This document shows, piece after piece, positions 52,301 through 61,277 of a stretch of DNA of 64,000 bases. The DNA comes from Pseudonocardia alni. Lineage in GTDB: Bacteria; Actinomycetota; Actinomycetes; Mycobacteriales; Pseudonocardiaceae. Location: the NCBI RefSeq assembly GCF_002813375.1, contig NZ_PHUJ01000003.1, positions 186,001-250,000 of the forward strand. The letters are read 5' to 3'. How positions within the stretch are numbered: position 1 is the first letter of the stretch; every line of letters begins with the position of its first letter. A program made the translations under genes and the position numbers. The notes beneath the pieces were generated by a model, which ran no database searches, was not told the origin of the DNA, and saw only the letters and a program-made list of their open reading frames with translations.

Positions 52301-55300
52301 CGGATCGACGTCGCCGCGGCCGGGGAGGCCGACCGGGCCCGCCGCGCCCTCGACGGCGGCCCGGTCCCGGCCGCCCGCACGATGTGGGAGATGGTCGCCG
52401 GCTCCGTCGCCGACCGGCCCACCGCGGTCGCCGTCGCCGACGAGCACCGCGAGCTCGACTACGCCGGGCTCGACGTCGAGACCGCCGCTCTGGCCCGCGA
52501 GCTGCGCGCCCGCGGCGTCGGCCCGGAGACCGTCGTCGGGGTCGCGGTGCCGCGGTCGGTCGAGATGGTCGTCGCGGTGCTGGCGGTGCTGCGCGCCGGT
52601 GGCGCGTTCCTGCCGCTGGACCTCAACCTGCCCGCCGAGCGGCTGGAGTACCTGCTCACCGACTCCGGCACCCGGCTGGTCGTGACGACCGGCGACGCCG
52701 CGGCCCTGCTGCCCGCCGTCGACGGCGTCACCCACCTCGTCCCGGCGCCTCCGGAGCCGGGCCCGGCCCCGGCGGACCCGCCCACCGACCCGGCGGGCGC
52801 CGCCTACGTCATCTACACCTCCGGCTCGACCGGACGCCCGAAGGGCGCGGTCCTGCCGCACGCCGGCATCGGCGAGCTGCTGGAGCTGGCCCGCGACCGG
52901 ATGCGGCTCACCGCGGACTCCCGGGTCCTGCAGTTCTCCGCGCCCGGCTTCGACGTGCTCGTGTTCGAGCTGTGCATGGCGCTGTGCTCCGGGGCCCGGC
53001 TCGTCGTCGCCCCGGAGCGGCTGCGCGGCCGCGACGCCGACCCGGCCGAGCTGACCGGGTTCTTCGCCGAGCAGCGGCTCACGCACCTGATCCTGCCGCC
53101 GTCACTGATCACCGCGCTGCCGCCGGAGGCGTCGCTCCCGGCCGGGTCGACGGTGCTCGCCGGGACCGAGGCCGTCCCGCCGGACCTGATCGACCGCTGG
53201 GGCGCGCACCTGGACCTGCACGTCGCCTACGGGCTCACCGAGGCCACCGTGAACTCCACGCTGTGGCACTCGCGGCCGGGCACCGCGTTCCGGTCACCGA
53301 TCGGGCGCCCCGACCCGGGCGTGCGGACCTACGTCCTCGACGACGCCCTCACCCCCGTTCCGCCCGGCGTCCCCGGCGAGCTGTACGTGGCCGGGGCCGG
53401 GCTGGCCCGCGGCTACCTGGGGCGCACCGCTCTCACCGCGGACCGCTTCGTGGCCTGCCCGTTCGGGGAGCCGGGGACCCGGATGTACCGCACCGGTGAC
53501 CGCGTCCGGCTGCGCTTCGACGACGGCGCCGAGCACCCCGACCGCGAGCCGGTCCTGGAGTTCCTCGGCCGTTCCGACGACCAGGTCACGATCCGCGGCT
53601 ACCGGATCGAGCCCGGCGAGATCGAGGCCGTCCTGGCCGCGCACCCGGACGTCGCGCAGGCCGCGGTCGTCGTACGACGGCGGGGCCCGGTCACCCGGCT
53701 CGACGGCTACGTCGTCCCGGCGGGCGGCGGCACAGCGGTGCCCGCCGGCCTCGCCGAGCACCTGCGCGGGCGGCTGCCCGAGCACATGGTCCCGGCGCAC
53801 CTCGTCGCGCTCGACGGGCCGCTGCCGCGCACCCCGAACGGGAAGGTCGACAAGCGGGCGCTGCCCGAGCCCGCCCCCGCGACCGGCAGCGGCCGGGAGC
53901 CCGCCGAAGGTCCGGAACGGGTGCTGGCCGGACTGGTCGCCGAGCTGGTGGCCGTCGACCGGGTCGGCGCCGACGACGACTTCTTCGCCCTCGGCGGGGA
54001 CTCGATCATCGCGATCCGGCTGGTGTCCGCGGCCCGCGCGGCCGGGCTGGCGCTCACCCCGCGCCAGGTGTTCCGGCAGCGCACGGTCGCCGGGCTGGCC
54101 ACCGTCGCCGAGCCGGTCGCGCACGACCACACCCACGACGACGGCGTCGGGCCGGTCGGGTCCACCCCGATCCTGGACTGGCTCACCGAGGTCGACCCGC
54201 ACGCGCCCGGCTACAACCAGTCGGTGCTGGTGCGCACGCCGGCCGGCCTGACCGGGCCGGTGCTGCGCCGCGCCCTGGGCGCGCTGCTCGCCACGCACGG
54301 CATGCTCCGCGCCCGGCGCACCGCCGACGGCCTGGAGGTCCCCGCCGCGGTGCCCGGCCCGGTGCTGCGGGAGGTACCGGTCAGCGCGGCGAACACCGCC
54401 GACCAGGTGCGCGAGCAGCTGGGGGAGGAGGCACTCGCCGCGCGCGACCGGCTCGACCCCGGCTCCGGCACGATGCTGTCGGCGGTCTGGTTCGACGCCG
54501 GACCGGACGCCCCCGGCCGCCTGTTGCTGGTGGTGGCCCACGTCGCCGTGGACTGGGTGTCGTGGCGGATCCTGCTCGACGATCTCGCCGGTGCCGTCGC
54601 CGCCCAGGACGCGGGGCGCGAGCCGTCGCCGCCGCCGGTCCCGGTGTCCTACCGCGCCTGGGCGTCGATGCTCGCCGCCGAGGCCGCCCGCCCGCAGCGG
54701 GTCGCCGAGACCGGCCGGTGGCGGTCGGTCCTGGCCGGACCGCGGGTGGCACTGCCGCTGGCGACGCCCTTCGACCCGGACCGCGACCGGCACGGCACCA
54801 ACCGGGTGCACCCGGTGGAGCTGCCCGCGGACCTGTCGGCCGCCGTCCTCGCCGCCGGTGCGGACCGGGCACTGGCCGCCGGGCTCGGGATCGCCGTCGC
54901 CGGCCTCGCGCGCCACCACGGCGCCCCCGCCGAGGGGGTCGTGCCGCTCGCGATGGAGGGACACGGACGGGAGGAGGAGGCCGTCGCGCCGCGACCGGAC
55001 CTGTCCCGCACCGTCGGCTGGTTCACCGCGATCCGGCCGGTCGCGGTCGACCCGCGCGGACCCGCCGGGCAGGTGCGCGACCGGCTGGTCGCCGACCTCG
55101 ACGGCGAGCCCGACCACGGCATCGGATTCGGCCTGCTGCGCCACCTGAACCCCGACACCGCCGCGGAGCTCGCGCCGCTTCCGCTGCCCGAGATCGAGTT
55201 CAACTACCTGGGCCGGTTCGACCGGCGCGCCCCGCGCGACTGGGGCTTCGCCGACGAGGACGACGTCCTCGACGTCGCCGTCGAGCCGGACATGCGTCAG

Positions 55301-55462
55301 CGGTTCCCGCTGACCGTCATCGCCCGCACCGTCGACGGCGTGGACGGACCCCGGGTGCACGCCGACCTGATCCACCCGGTGGCGGTGTTCGACGACGCCG
55401 TCGTCGCCGACCTCGGCCGGCGGTGGGGTGCGGCGCTGCGCGAGGTGACCGGGCAGGGCTGA
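40358..55462 (+). CDS. Four-module hydroxamate siderophore NRPS (A-MT-T / C-A-T / C-A-MT-T / C-A-T-E)
   Basis: 5034 residues. Approximate domains: A1 25-940 with N-methyltransferase inserted 480-725 ([12 protein letters not shown] at 547); T1 948-1015 (GGDS); C2 1045-1468 (QHAVLDGWS); A2 1478-1985; T2 1991-2058; C3 2091-2508 ([10 protein letters not shown]); A3 2530-3430 with methyltransferase 3013-3260 ([12 protein letters not shown] at 3075); T3 near 3476; C4 3538-3991 (HHVTTDEWS); A4 4008-4505; T4 near 4546; epimerase 4602-5033 ([18 protein letters not shown]). There is no thioesterase. Codes read by me: A1 DVWVLGAVNK; A2 DVWHFSLVDK (serine type); A3 DMENLGLINK (N5-hydroxyornithine type); A4 DVFILGAVNK. 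Predicted product: N-methyl-X, Ser, N-methyl-hydroxyornithine, D-X, with X possibly acylated hydroxyornithine. Release is perhaps by cyclisation of the last residue or by an enzyme in trans. GTG start. Confidence 0.93.
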   Translation: MTRTLPSPSDPRPGPLPDGALATWPELFARQVAATPDAVAVQCGSGERREQLTYAGLDERAGRLASVLRGRGAGPEGLVALAVPRGVDLVVAQVAILRAGAAYLPVDPDQPPARTALVLDDARPAVVLSTAGVAAELPLPDGTPTVLLDDDADRAAIAAAPVAPVPDVDVLGAAYVIHTSGSTGRPKGVVLTHSGVTQLVATQTERLGLGADDRILGFASTGFDVAFWELCMALLSGGRLVVVPSELRLPVPELADYAHEHAVTVMVLPPALLAALGPDVTLPPATLLAGTERVSPELVARWARGRTMFNAYGPTEVTVNSTLGRCDPARTGPVVPIGVADPMTDAYVLGPDLAPVPDGEQGELYLGGPGLARGYLNKPGLTAERFVADPFGPAGGRLYRTGDLVRVDERGELEFLGRVDDQLKVRGYRIEPGEIESALRAHPHVAEAVVGVHEAAPGDRRLTAWVVPATAGDTPADDGAERVADWRDVHELLYAATSADDGDPTGYEGGFAGWNSTYDGTPIPRADMQAWRDATVARIRELGPGRVLELGVGNGLLLAELAPDCPRYVGTDVSAEAVAALSRWVATRPELRGRVELAPAAAHELDGITGPFDTIVINSVAQYFPGPEYLTDVLTRAAALLAPGGAIVVGDVRHAGLLRTFRAGVVAARRPDAEPAELRRALDGAVAWEGELLCAPRFFTALDGFDASSIRIKRARAHDELSRYRYDVVLRPGAAARPDPATAPLVLDWEAVGADPVALTDALRAALGAGPGPAGDSGPAAGRDPDGAARAGADVVRVVGVPDLRSAADRATRARIDGEPEPPAGADPEELLALGESLGYTAEGTWGTGATVELLFSRPGVDPGPLHRASTDPTGPAFHRPAPFRDVDALVGALREHLRDRLPDWMVPAAVVPLPSVPVLANGKTDRAALPAPDLSAQVRGTRPGTPREALLCDLVSEVLGVPGFGVDDDFFALGGDSVLSIRLVVRARESGLLVTPRQVFTHRTVAELAPLVTEHHSVAAPTGPDTTVLDDAAAAVLGPVTLAGPVSPLQEGFFFHAALDPADTSYVVQEVLDLPADVDPGTLRAALSDLLDRHPQLRAGFAQRADGRVVQGVADRVTLPWTEHDVRGTDPAAVLDAERARPFDLARPPLLRAALLHDDGRTRLALTFQHAVLDGWSVALLVTELEQAHAARAAGTPQDPGGPRARAEQRLRAWFDHLTALDTGDARAAARAVWDAELAGAEPVRLLDALPAPRTRPDGGDRPHAQRALTLDAGATAALDRAARARGVTPSTVLHTAWALTVGALTGSRDVLVGSTVSGRDAAVDGIGEAVGLFVNTVPVRMRWAPGEPPAAPLRRMQDGRTAVLDHPQVRLAELQRGRGELFDSIVVIENYAAEQTANGLVTGVEVRDAVHYPLALVVRPGRETSVVLKHDTARVDDATAGLLLEMFERTLTALVTGPQRTIAALPLRTRPEQGVHGPERAADPRTLARRVADGLAADPGRTAVVAPDGTLTAAELDRRSAALAGALRERGAGPGSVVGIAVPRSTELMVALLGVVRAGAAYLPLDPEHPAERIAFTAADAGVDTVLVPAGTDPLPDLPGVRRLAVAELADGPVPAALPDPDPDDAAYLIYTSGSTGRPKGVVVSHRAIGNRLDWMQDAYPLTADDRVLQKTPAGFDVSVWEFFWAPSTGATVVLAAPGGHRDPEYLARLVRDERITTLHFVPSMLEGFLAAEQVVADPRWAATLRRVFCSGEALSAAAARRWHALTGVALHNLYGPTEAAVDVTAHTVAADPGAVVPIGVPVANTRTHVLDACLRPVPDGVPGELYLGGVQLARGYHARPGLTADRFVADPLGAAGERLYRTGDVVRRVDGELVYLGRSDGQVKIRGQRIEPGEVEAVLAATDGVGRAAVVVRRDGPSPSLVGYVVPAAGAAPDGDGLCAALARVLPEAMVPAAVVVLEQMPLTPNGKLDQAALPAPDVAAGGSDREPATEFERVLCAAFAEVLGRDRVGPDDDFLALGGDSITSIAVSSRARRAGLDVGPGDVLAGRTPAAVAGRAGTAAEPVPPLPDPDPAVLARVREIAGDDVERVWPLSPLQEGLYFHATLDGTAGTVTAAGDAYTVQETVELDHEIDLDRLRDAVTAMLRRHPTLRAGFTADGLDGPVQFVAADPAPPVRLVHTGSQAERDRLTAADRTAPFDLSAPPLFRITVLRGDGRDRLLIHRHLLIWDGWSAWLFLEGLFDTYAGSPPPAPGGGYDDLLAWIAARDPEPGRAAWRDALAGLDEPTLTAPVPAAGPREVAETHLDLDADTSARLRELARITAVTPNTVLSTVWALALAAGTGRDDVVFGTSVAGRPATVPDVENVIGLFLNTVPARVALRPGETGAQLLARVQAERLALLGHETVGLGEIQQVSGHRTLFDTLFVYRPEGGEQRVADLGARHGITDLTSTDTTHYALTLAVTPGERFRLTLSHTVGERSAARWVERVRRVLHGLLDAPDSPVARIDPLGDDERTEVEAHRTGRRVDTGTATVADLLADRAALAHDDLAVVAGDVRLTYAELDAAVNRTARLLRARGAGPETVVALGLPRSAETVVALFAVLRAGAAYLPLELDHPAARLVETLRDSRPVAVLTTTAVAPALADAGVPTVALDDPAVAAERAALDPGPIPDAELGSFARGNPARLDLPAYVIYTSGSTGRPKGVVTPYRGLTNMQLNHRREIFDPVVAEVRARRGPDARMRVAHTVSFAFDMSWEELLWLVEGHEVHVADEELRRDAHRLVSYCDTHEVDVVNVTPTYAAALLETGLLARRPMPLVLLGGEAVSDAVWSTLRDADGVLGYNLYGPTEYTINTLGTGTADSATPAVGTPISNTVAHVLDPWLRPVPDGVAGELYIAGDGLARGYLDRFALTAERFVADPWSPGGRMYRTGDLVRRRPGTGGLLDFLGRTDDQVKIRGHRVEPGEVTARLDRHPLVSRSAVVPVPAPDGGSLRLVGYVVPAAPDEADRAATAAGAVDEWRAIYSEEYSRIPVAVSTEDYAGWDSSYTGDPIPFAQMSQWRAATVDLIRALSPQRVLEIGVGTGLLLGPLAPEATEYRGTDLAEPVITALRTALADDPARYGHVELDTRPADDLSGLPRGHFDTVVINSVVQYFPDAGYLERVLTGAAELLAPGGRIVVGDVRRPDTLHAFHTAIARTRLGDGADPAAVDAAAERSLALEKELLLAPAFFDRVAAGLGAEVAVRAKRGDAHNELTRHRYDVELHLPGADVRRADPARTLRWGTDLSSLDDLDRLLADAGTTGLRLTGVPDVRLATEQGRPADGPEPDALRALAARHGRDAEPTWSPDGPGVLDVVLVEADPAGRPLVGLHRAGDPAAPEATDPAAARFAAELVPVLREDLRAALPDHLVPSAFVLLDELPLTANGKLDTRALPVPDGRAAAAPSRAPETATEQALCTVFAEVLGLDEVGVDDDFFDLGGHSLLATRIVARLRTALGAEVSIRDLFTEPTPARLAAHLDAGDAAGAERGPARPVLAPRPRPEPLPASSAQHRLWVLDRLDADAGRDSAYHFPITFRLAGALDADALEQALHDVVARHESLRTLLVDGGDGVPVQVVVDAAAARVPFVRRTVDAAATPAEVAAEIRRPFDLGSDLPVRALLLTESDTGEHVLVLVLHHVTTDEWSDRPFLADLATAYAARSAGRAPRLTPLPVQYADHTLWLRELLGDPADPSSVAGRQLGFWTRTLAGLPERLDLPTDRPEPASPTMAGDAVDVPIDPALGAELRRTARAAGASTFMLARAAVAVLLHRLGAGDDIPLGAPVAGRADQALEDVVGFFVNTLVLRTDLSGDPGFTEVLDRVRAADLEAFAHADVPFESVVRAVNPDRSADTTPLFQVMVVHRAGGTARESGLVLPGVTVGEQPQPPARAQFDLVVEFRDGGPEEPLGVRLLYRTELFDAATVHALGERLTTVLRAVVADPRRPVRRIDVAAAGEADRARRALDGGPVPAARTMWEMVAGSVADRPTAVAVADEHRELDYAGLDVETAALARELRARGVGPETVVGVAVPRSVEMVVAVLAVLRAGGAFLPLDLNLPAERLEYLLTDSGTRLVVTTGDAAALLPAVDGVTHLVPAPPEPGPAPADPPTDPAGAAYVIYTSGSTGRPKGAVLPHAGIGELLELARDRMRLTADSRVLQFSAPGFDVLVFELCMALCSGARLVVAPERLRGRDADPAELTGFFAEQRLTHLILPPSLITALPPEASLPAGSTVLAGTEAVPPDLIDRWGAHLDLHVAYGLTEATVNSTLWHSRPGTAFRSPIGRPDPGVRTYVLDDALTPVPPGVPGELYVAGAGLARGYLGRTALTADRFVACPFGEPGTRMYRTGDRVRLRFDDGAEHPDREPVLEFLGRSDDQVTIRGYRIEPGEIEAVLAAHPDVAQAAVVVRRRGPVTRLDGYVVPAGGGTAVPAGLAEHLRGRLPEHMVPAHLVALDGPLPRTPNGKVDKRALPEPAPATGSGREPAEGPERVLAGLVAELVAVDRVGADDDFFALGGDSIIAIRLVSAARAAGLALTPRQVFRQRTVAGLATVAEPVAHDHTHDDGVGPVGSTPILDWLTEVDPHAPGYNQSVLVRTPAGLTGPVLRRALGALLATHGMLRARRTADGLEVPAAVPGPVLREVPVSAANTADQVREQLGEEALAARDRLDPGSGTMLSAVWFDAGPDAPGRLLLVVAHVAVDWVSWRILLDDLAGAVAAQDAGREPSPPPVPVSYRAWASMLAAEAARPQRVAETGRWRSVLAGPRVALPLATPFDPDRDRHGTNRVHPVELPADLSAAVLAAGADRALAAGLGIAVAGLARHHGAPAEGVVPLAMEGHGREEEAVAPRPDLSRTVGWFTAIRPVAVDPRGPAGQVRDRLVADLDGEPDHGIGFGLLRHLNPDTAAELAPLPLPEIEFNYLGRFDRRAPRDWGFADEDDVLDVAVEPDMRQRFPLTVIARTVDGVDGPRVHADLIHPVAVFDDAVVADLGRRWGAALREVTGQG

Positions 55463-55470
55463 GCACGACG

Positions 55471-55503
55471 GAGGGGGCCGGTCGCGGTGCGACCGGCCCC
55501 CTC
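55471..55503. terminator. Bidirectional 15-bp hairpin between NRPS and binding-protein genes
   Basis: Perfect 15-bp stem (55471-55485 with 55489-55503) and GGT loop, 8 nt after the NRPS stop and 26 nt beyond the convergent lipoprotein stop. It can serve both genes. Confidence 0.85.
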
Positions 55504-55529
55504 TCGTGTGCGCGGGGTGCGCCCCGTGG

Positions 55530-56570
55530 TCAGCCCTGGGTGGCGGGGAGCGCCTCGAGCTCCGGCACCAGCTTGTCGATCGCGTACGGCAGGCTGAGCA
55601 CGCTGCCGTAGCTCAGCGCGGCGGGCAGCGGCTCGGTGCGGTCGGAGCTGAGCATCCACAGCACCCGGCCCTGCTGGACGGCGTCGAGCCTGCTGAACTC
55701 CGGACGCGCCTGGATCTCGGCCTTCGCGGCCTCGGTCGGGGCGAGCACGAGTAGCTTGTCGACGTCGAACTCGCCGGCCTGCTCCGGGCTCAGCTGCGCC
55801 TCGCTCGTCCCGGCCGCGGCCCGGGTGATCGCCTCGGGGGCGCGGAAGCCGAGCTGGGCGAGCAGGTCGGCCTTGATGTCGCCACCGGCGAACGCGAAGT
55901 AGTTCGGGGTGTCGTAGGAGACCGCGACGGCGGTCTGCTGCGCCCAGTCGGGGTGCGCGGCCTTGGCGTCGGCGATCTTCTTCTCGGTCGCGGCGATCAG
56001 TTCGTCGCCCTGCTGCTCACGGCCGACGGCCCTGGTGATCTCCCGGGTCATGACCTGCCAGGACGCGGTGTAGTCCTCGAAGCCCTTCGGCTGCGCGACC
56101 GTCGGCGCGATCCGGGAGACCTGGTCGTACTGCTCCTGGGTCATGCCCGAGTACGACGCGATGATCAGGTCCGGCTGGAGCGCCGCGATCTTCTCCAGCT
56201 GGTACTCCTCGCGGACGCCGACGACCTCGGGGGTCTGCCCGGCGAAGCCCTGCTCCTGCCACAGCCACGTGTTACCGGCCGGGGGCTGGGTGAACCAGTC
56301 GACGATGCCGACCGGCGCGATCCCGACGGCGAGCAGCGCGTCCGGGTCGGTGTAGCCCAGGGTCACGACCCGCTCGGGCTCGGCGGTGATCTCGGTGGAG
56401 CCGTACTTGTGCTCGACGGTCACCGGGAAGGTGCCGGACGCGGCCGGGGCCGCGGGGGCCTCGGCACCGCCGCCCGACGGCGCCGACGAGCACCCGGCGA
56501 GGACGAGGACACCGAGCAGGGCGACGAGCAGTGGACGGAACCGTCCCCTGGACGGTGAGGCGTGAGGCAT
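55530..56570 (-). CDS. Siderophore-binding lipoprotein of an ABC importer
   Basis: 346 residues. Lipoprotein signal with lipobox LAGC (Cys about 26), a Ser/Gly/Ala linker, then a FepB/FhuD-type binding fold: PERVVTLGYTDPDALLAVGIAPVGIVDW, LEKIAALQPDLIIASYSGMTQEQYD, ISRIAPTV-type segment and the C-terminal SLPYAIDKLVPEL. It should capture the ferric siderophore at the cell surface. Convergent with the NRPS, divergent operon partner absent: no FecCD-type permease or ATPase gene is in the window. An IdeR-type box lies 61-79 nt before its ATG; AGGAA is the ribosome site. Confidence 0.9.
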   Translation of the reverse strand: MPHASPSRGRFRPLLVALLGVLVLAGCSSAPSGGGAEAPAAPAASGTFPVTVEHKYGSTEITAEPERVVTLGYTDPDALLAVGIAPVGIVDWFTQPPAGNTWLWQEQGFAGQTPEVVGVREEYQLEKIAALQPDLIIASYSGMTQEQYDQVSRIAPTVAQPKGFEDYTASWQVMTREITRAVGREQQGDELIAATEKKIADAKAAHPDWAQQTAVAVSYDTPNYFAFAGGDIKADLLAQLGFRAPEAITRAAAGTSEAQLSPEQAGEFDVDKLLVLAPTEAAKAEIQARPEFSRLDAVQQGRVLWMLSSDRTEPLPAALSYGSVLSLPYAIDKLVPELEALPATQG

Positions 56571-56630
56571 GACGTTCCTGTTCTCTCGACCCGGGACGAC
56601 GGGGCCGTCGCTGCCCGGTGATCCGATGTG

Positions 56631-56649
56631 GCAGTTGAGGCTTACCTAA
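56631..56649 (-). promoter_or_regulatory. IdeR/DtxR-type iron box before the binding-protein gene
   Basis: On the minus strand the site begins TTAGGTAAGCCT; on the plus strand about 14 of 19 positions match the consensus, including 11 of the last 12. It sits 61 nt before the lipoprotein ATG and also borders the 3' end of the ABC transporter operon. Confidence 0.75.
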
Positions 56650-56678
56650 GTCCCAGGCCAGGTCAAGAGATCCTTACC

Positions 56679-58475
56679 TCAGTCGCCGGTACGCCGGACG
56701 GACTCACCGCGCAGACCCGTCCAGGCCTGCCACAGCTGGGCGAAGCGGCCGCCGGAGGCGACCAGCTCGGCGTGCGTGCCGGTCTCCGCGGTCCGCCCGC
56801 CCTCGAGCACCAGCACGAGGTCGGCGTCGGCGACCTGGCTGAGCCGGTGCGCCACGACGACGGCCGTGCGGCCGGCCAGCGCGGCGTCGGCGGCGCGTTC
56901 CAGCTCCGCCGCGCCGGCGCTGCCGGCCTCGGCGGTCGCCTCGTCGAGGATCACCACCGGCGGGTCGGCCAGCACCAGCCGGGCCAGCGCGAGCTGCTGG
57001 GACTGCACCACGGTCAGCGCGTGCCCGGTGTCCCCGACGACGGTCTCCAGCCCGTCGGGCAGCCGGTCCACCCAGGGCGCCGCGCCGACCGTGGCCAGGG
57101 CGGCGCGCAGGTCGTCGTCGGTGGCGTCCGGGCGGGCCAGGCGCAGGTCCTCCGCGAGCGGCCCGGCGAACACGTGCACCTCCTGGGTCACCAGGACCAC
57201 CGGCGGCCGCCCGCCGCGCTGGTCGATGCGTTCCAGCGGCACGCCGCCGATCTCGACCGATCCGGCGTCCGGGGTGTGCATCCCGGCGACGAGCTTGGCC
57301 AGCGTGGACTTGCCCGCCCCGCTGGTCCCGACCAGCGCGACCCGGGCGCCGGGCGCCAGGTCGAGGTCCACCCCGGACAGTGCCGGGTGGCCGTCGACGT
57401 AGGAGTGGGTCAGGCCGCGCACCCGCACCCGCGCGTCGGCGGGCACCGCCGGGTCCGCGGGCGGGGCGGGCGGGTCGATCTCGGCGACGCCGACGATGCG
57501 CCGCAACCCGGCGACCGCGGACTGGGCGGCGTCGAGCTGGAACAGCATGATGTTGATCGGCGTGAACAGGTTGATGAAGTACAGCGCCGCCGCGCTCGCC
57601 GTACCGATCGTCGTGCTGCCGCTGCCGACCAGCACGAACCCGGCGACCAGCACGCCGCTCAGACCGAGGACCTCACCGGCGTTGAGCCGGCCGAAGAAGC
57701 GGGTCTGCAGCACCACGAGCCGCTGCCCGATCCCGGCGACGGCCTCGGCGCGGGCACGGACCCGGTCCAGGTGGTCGTCGGTGAGGCGGAACGCGCGCAC
57801 CGTGCTCACCCCGGCCGCGGTGTCGAGCAGTTGCTGCTGCTGGGCCCCGCCCGCGATGCGCTCGTCGTCGTAGAGCGGGCCGGAGTGACGCAGGAACCAG
57901 CGGGCGGTGACCACCTGGATCGGCACCGCCAGCAGCGCGCCGAGCAGGAACCGCCAGTCCAGCGCGCCGAGCGCGACCAGGGTCAGGCCGATGATCAGTG
58001 CGGCCCTGGCGAACTCGGGCAGCGCCTCGCGCACCGCCTCGCCGACGACCTTGACGTCGTCGGTCACGCGCGCGGTGAGGTCACCGGACCCGGCCTGCTC
58101 CAGGGTGTCCAGCGGCAGGTCCAGCGCGCGGGCGACGAAGCGCTCCCGCAGCCGGGCCAGCATCGTCTCCCCGACCCGGGCGATCAGCGCGATCCCGGCG
58201 AAGGCGAGCACACCCTGGACGACCGCGACCCCGGCCAGCGCGGCGACCGGCGCGGTCAGCGCCGACGGCGCCGCCCCGCGGGCGGCGAGGTCGACGATCC
58301 GGCCCAGCAGCGGTGCCGCCACCAGGCTCACCGCCGACCCGGCGACCAGCGCGACGAGGGCGGCGACGGCTGTCCCGCGGCGCGGCCGGAGCAGCTCGCC
58401 GAGGACGGCGCGGGTGCGGCGCCCGTCGGCGACGGGCAGCAGACGGGGTCCGGACGGCTCGGTCCCGGTGGTCAT
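56679..58475 (-). CDS. ABC transporter half (TMD-NBD) with intact Walker motifs, siderophore locus
   Basis: 598 residues. An exporter-type membrane domain of about six helices (residues 30-320) is followed by the ATPase domain. Walker A is intact (LVGTSGAGKSTLAK), as is Walker B with catalytic Glu (VVILDEAT). The signature is degenerate, LTVVQSQ instead of LSGGQ, and the D-loop reads TAEAG. With the next gene product it forms a heterodimer in which only one ATP site is complete. By position it exports the siderophore or, like IrtAB and YbtPQ, imports the ferric form. Start ATG overlaps the upstream partner's stop by 4 nt. Confidence 0.9.
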   Translation of the reverse strand: MTTGTEPSGPRLLPVADGRRTRAVLGELLRPRRGTAVAALVALVAGSAVSLVAAPLLGRIVDLAARGAAPSALTAPVAALAGVAVVQGVLAFAGIALIARVGETMLARLRERFVARALDLPLDTLEQAGSGDLTARVTDDVKVVGEAVREALPEFARAALIIGLTLVALGALDWRFLLGALLAVPIQVVTARWFLRHSGPLYDDERIAGGAQQQQLLDTAAGVSTVRAFRLTDDHLDRVRARAEAVAGIGQRLVVLQTRFFGRLNAGEVLGLSGVLVAGFVLVGSGSTTIGTASAAALYFINLFTPINIMLFQLDAAQSAVAGLRRIVGVAEIDPPAPPADPAVPADARVRVRGLTHSYVDGHPALSGVDLDLAPGARVALVGTSGAGKSTLAKLVAGMHTPDAGSVEIGGVPLERIDQRGGRPPVVLVTQEVHVFAGPLAEDLRLARPDATDDDLRAALATVGAAPWVDRLPDGLETVVGDTGHALTVVQSQQLALARLVLADPPVVILDEATAEAGSAGAAELERAADAALAGRTAVVVAHRLSQVADADLVLVLEGGRTAETGTHAELVASGGRFAQLWQAWTGLRGESVRRTGD

Positions 58476-60214
58476 CCGGTCACCACCCTGCGGTAGTCGG
58501 TGTCGTCGGTCATCAGCTCGGTGTGCGTCGCGTCCGCGACGACCCGGCCGTCGCGCAGCACCACCACGCGGTCGGTGACCGCGAGCAGCGCCGGGCTGGT
58601 GGTGAGGAGCACGGTCGTGCGGCCGGTGCGGTGCTCGCGCAGCCGGGCCGCGATCTCGGTCTCGGTGACGGCGTCGACGGCGGTCGTGGGGTCGTGCAGC
58701 ACCAGGACCGGGGGATCGGCGGCCAGCGCCCTGGCCAGTGCGACCCGCTGGCGCTGCCCGCCCGACAGTGAGCTGCCGCGCGAGGTCACCGGGGTGTCGG
58801 CGCCCTGCGGGAGGGCCTCGACGGCCTGGTCGGCGCGGGCCGCGGCCATCGCCGCGACCGTCGCGGACCCCGCGGCGCCGTTGCGGGTCGCGGCGGTGAC
58901 GTTGTCCAGGACGGTGCCGGTGAACAGGTGCGCGTCGTGCGCCGCGACCAGCAGCGTGGACCGGGTGGCGGCCGGGGCGAGGTCGTCGACGCCGGTGCCG
59001 CCGAGCAGGATCCGCCCTTCCTCGGGTGCGACGTCGCGGGCCAGGCAGCGGGCGAGTGCGGTCGCCGCGGACGGGTCGGGGGCGACCACGCCGAGCAGCT
59101 GACCGGCGGGCACCTGCAGGTCGAGGCCGTCGAGCGGGCCGTGCCGCAGCCCGGTGACCGCCAGCGCGGCGGCCGGGTCGGTGGGGTCGGCGGTGGGGCC
59201 GGCATCGCGGCCGTCGTGGCCGGGGCCGACGGCGGGCGGCGCGGAGAGGATCTCGGCGATCCGCCCGGCCGAGGCCCGCGCCTGGGCGAAGCGCGCCCCG
59301 GCGATACCGAGGGTCTGCAGCGGCCCGACGAGGAACTGGGCGAGCCCGACCGCGGAGACCAGGTTGCCGACGGTGATGGACCCGTCGAGGGCGAGCAGGC
59401 CGCCCACGAGCGCGATGACCGCGAGGAACAGGCCGTTCGCGAGCTGGACGGTGCCGAGGAAGCCGGCCTCGGCGCGGGTCGCCCGCAGCGTGGCGCCCAG
59501 CGCGGTGCGGCTGCTGGCCGCGTACTGCTCGGCCGCGGCGGGCCCGGCGCCCAGGCCCTTGAGCACGCGGATGCCGGACACCAGGTCGGCGGCGGTGCCC
59601 GCCGCGCGTGCGGCCCGCTCCTGCTCGGCACCGCTGCGCCGCTCCAGCGGCCGGCCGACCCGGCCGATCAGCCACAGCAGCGGCGGGGTGCCGAGCAGGA
59701 TGAGCAGGCCCAGGGGGAGCGAGATCCGCAGCAGCGCGACCGCGGCGACCACGAGCGCCGCCGCCGCGGCCGCCGCCGTCGGGATCCAGAAGTTCATCAC
59801 CGCGACCCGCTTGGCGTCGGCGACGGCGATCGAGGTGACCGAGCCGGGCAGCCTGCCGGTCTCGGCGCCGCCCCGGTGGTCCAGCAGCCGCGCCGCCACG
59901 CGGGTGCGGAGCCCGGCGTCGGCACGCAGGTCGGCGTGCAGGGCCTGCCGCGCCCCGAACCGGTAGCTGTAGGACAGCATCGCGAAGTCCGCGGCCAGTA
60001 CCAGCAGCCAGATCACCAGGCTGCCGACGTCGCCGGTCGCGACCGCGCGGTCGATCACCACGCCCACCAGGACCGGTACCAGCGCCTCACCCACCTGGTG
60101 CCCGCAGAGCAGGACGGTGGCCGCGGCGACCCGGCCGCGGAACGACCTGATCGTGCTGCGGACCACCTCGCGTGCGGTGACCCGTGCGTCACCGGTGCCC
60201 CTGTGCTCGGTCAT
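58472..60214 (-). CDS. ABC transporter half (TMD-NBD) with degenerate Walker motifs, siderophore locus
   Basis: 580 residues, same exporter fold as its partner. Walker A is lost (VVAPDPSAATALARC, no GKS/T), and Walker B reads VLVLHDPTTAVD, so the Asp is His and the catalytic Glu is Asp. The signature SLSGGQRQR is perfect. It therefore provides the signature for the partner's working ATP site, while its own nucleotide site should bind but hardly hydrolyse. First gene of the two-gene operon; an IdeR box with a TAGCCT -10 ends directly at its ATG, so the mRNA is probably leaderless and iron-repressed. Confidence 0.9.
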   Translation of the reverse strand: MTEHRGTGDARVTAREVVRSTIRSFRGRVAAATVLLCGHQVGEALVPVLVGVVIDRAVATGDVGSLVIWLLVLAADFAMLSYSYRFGARQALHADLRADAGLRTRVAARLLDHRGGAETGRLPGSVTSIAVADAKRVAVMNFWIPTAAAAAAALVVAAVALLRISLPLGLLILLGTPPLLWLIGRVGRPLERRSGAEQERAARAAGTAADLVSGIRVLKGLGAGPAAAEQYAASSRTALGATLRATRAEAGFLGTVQLANGLFLAVIALVGGLLALDGSITVGNLVSAVGLAQFLVGPLQTLGIAGARFAQARASAGRIAEILSAPPAVGPGHDGRDAGPTADPTDPAAALAVTGLRHGPLDGLDLQVPAGQLLGVVAPDPSAATALARCLARDVAPEEGRILLGGTGVDDLAPAATRSTLLVAAHDAHLFTGTVLDNVTAATRNGAAGSATVAAMAAARADQAVEALPQGADTPVTSRGSSLSGGQRQRVALARALAADPPVLVLHDPTTAVDAVTETEIAARLREHRTGRTTVLLTTSPALLAVTDRVVVLRDGRVVADATHTELMTDDTDYRRVVTG

Positions 60215-60232
60215 GAAGAGAGGCTAACCTCA
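60214..60232 (-). promoter_or_regulatory. IdeR/DtxR-type iron box overlapping a leaderless ABC promoter
   Basis: TGAAGAGAGGCTAACCTCA matches about 14 of 19 consensus positions and contains the full AGGCTAACCT core. On the minus strand TAGCCT (60226-60221) ends 6 nt before the ATG at 60214. The divergent formyltransferase gene starts 107 nt away and could share the control. Confidence 0.75.
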
Positions 60233-60338
60233 CCAGCGCGTGGCGATCATGAGGGCGGGGTGTGTCTCGCCGCTCCCCGGTCGGCGCACCGGTCGCCGCC
60301 CGTCATCGGGTCCCGTCCCAGGAGGAGGTCGACACCTC

Positions 60339-61277
60339 GTGCGTGTCGTGTTGTTCGGATACCAGAAGTGGGGAGCCCGGCTGCTCGCCGACCTGCTGGA
60401 CTCGCGGCACGAGGTGGTGCTCGTCGTCAGCCACCCGGAGGAGGGCGAGCCGTCCCCGGTGATCTTCCAGGAGTCGCTCGGTGACCTGGCCCGTGAGCAC
60501 GGGATCCCGGTGCTCTACCGGGAGAAGGCCGTGGACGCCGAGCTGGTCACCGCGATCACCGGGTCCGGTGCCGAGATCGGGGTGGCCTGCAACTGGCGCA
60601 CCTGGATCTCCCCGCAGGTGTTCTCCGCCCCGCCCCGCGGGACGGTCAACACCCACGACTCGCTGCTCCCGCGCTACGCCGGGTTCTCCCCGCTGAACTG
60701 GGCGCTGATCAACGGCGAGAGCCAGGTGGGCGTGACCGCGCACTGGATGGACGCCGAGCTCGACCGCGGCCCGATCATCTGCCAGCGCACGGTGCCGGTC
60801 ACCCCGACCGACACCACCGAGGACCTGTTCGAGCGCACCGTGCTCCTGTTCGGACCGCTCGCGCTCGAGGCGTTCGACCGGGTCGAGCACGGTCCGCACG
60901 AGTGGCTCACCCAGGACCCGGCGCACGCGTCGTTCTTCCACAAGCGGGCCGACGAGGACAACCGCATCCCCTGGGACCGTCCGGCGGCCGACCTGGTCAA
61001 CCTGGTGCGCGCGCAGACCGGGCCGTACCCGAACGCCTGGTGCCTGCACGACGGGGCGCGGCTGCGGGTGCTGGAGGCGACCGTGTCGCGGGAGCGCTGC
61101 GGCGGGACCAACGGGCGGATCTTCGCCCGCGAGGGGAGCGGGGTGGTCGTCGTCGCCGGGCCGGACGCCTGGCGTGGCGGCCAGTACGGCCTGGTCCTGC
61201 AGCGGGTCAAGGACGCCGACGGGGTCGAGCACGTCGCCGGCGACCACTTCCGCCGCATGGGGGGTTACCTGACCTGA
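60339..61277 (+). CDS. N5-hydroxyornithine formyltransferase (siderophore tailoring)
   Basis: 312 residues, Fmt-like formyltransferase fold. Catalytic residues are visible: Asn and His in GTVNTHDSLLPRYAG and Asp in GVTAHWMDAELDRGPII. The C-terminal domain is shorter than in methionyl-tRNA formyltransferase, as in CchA-type enzymes, which transfer the formyl group from 10-formyl-tetrahydrofolate to N5-hydroxyornithine. In this locus it supplies a formyl-hydroxamate. GTG start with GGAGGAGG about 10 nt upstream. TGATG overlap couples it to the acyltransferase gene. Confidence 0.88.
   Translation: MRVVLFGYQKWGARLLADLLDSRHEVVLVVSHPEEGEPSPVIFQESLGDLAREHGIPVLYREKAVDAELVTAITGSGAEIGVACNWRTWISPQVFSAPPRGTVNTHDSLLPRYAGFSPLNWALINGESQVGVTAHWMDAELDRGPIICQRTVPVTPTDTTEDLFERTVLLFGPLALEAFDRVEHGPHEWLTQDPAHASFFHKRADEDNRIPWDRPAADLVNLVRAQTGPYPNAWCLHDGARLRVLEATVSRERCGGTNGRIFAREGSGVVVVAGPDAWRGGQYGLVLQRVKDADGVEHVAGDHFRRMGGYLT

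Noticed and set aside
39917..53086. A 4389-codon open frame on the minus strand opposite the NRPS
   Set aside because: It is Gly/Arg/Gln/Val-rich without any domain and mirrors the codon pattern of the clear NRPS on the plus strand; long antisense frames are expected at this GC content.
56661..56682. A second iron box downstream of the lipoprotein promoter
   Set aside because: Only CCTTACCTCA resembles the consensus; the left half does not match and the site overlaps the end of the ABC gene.
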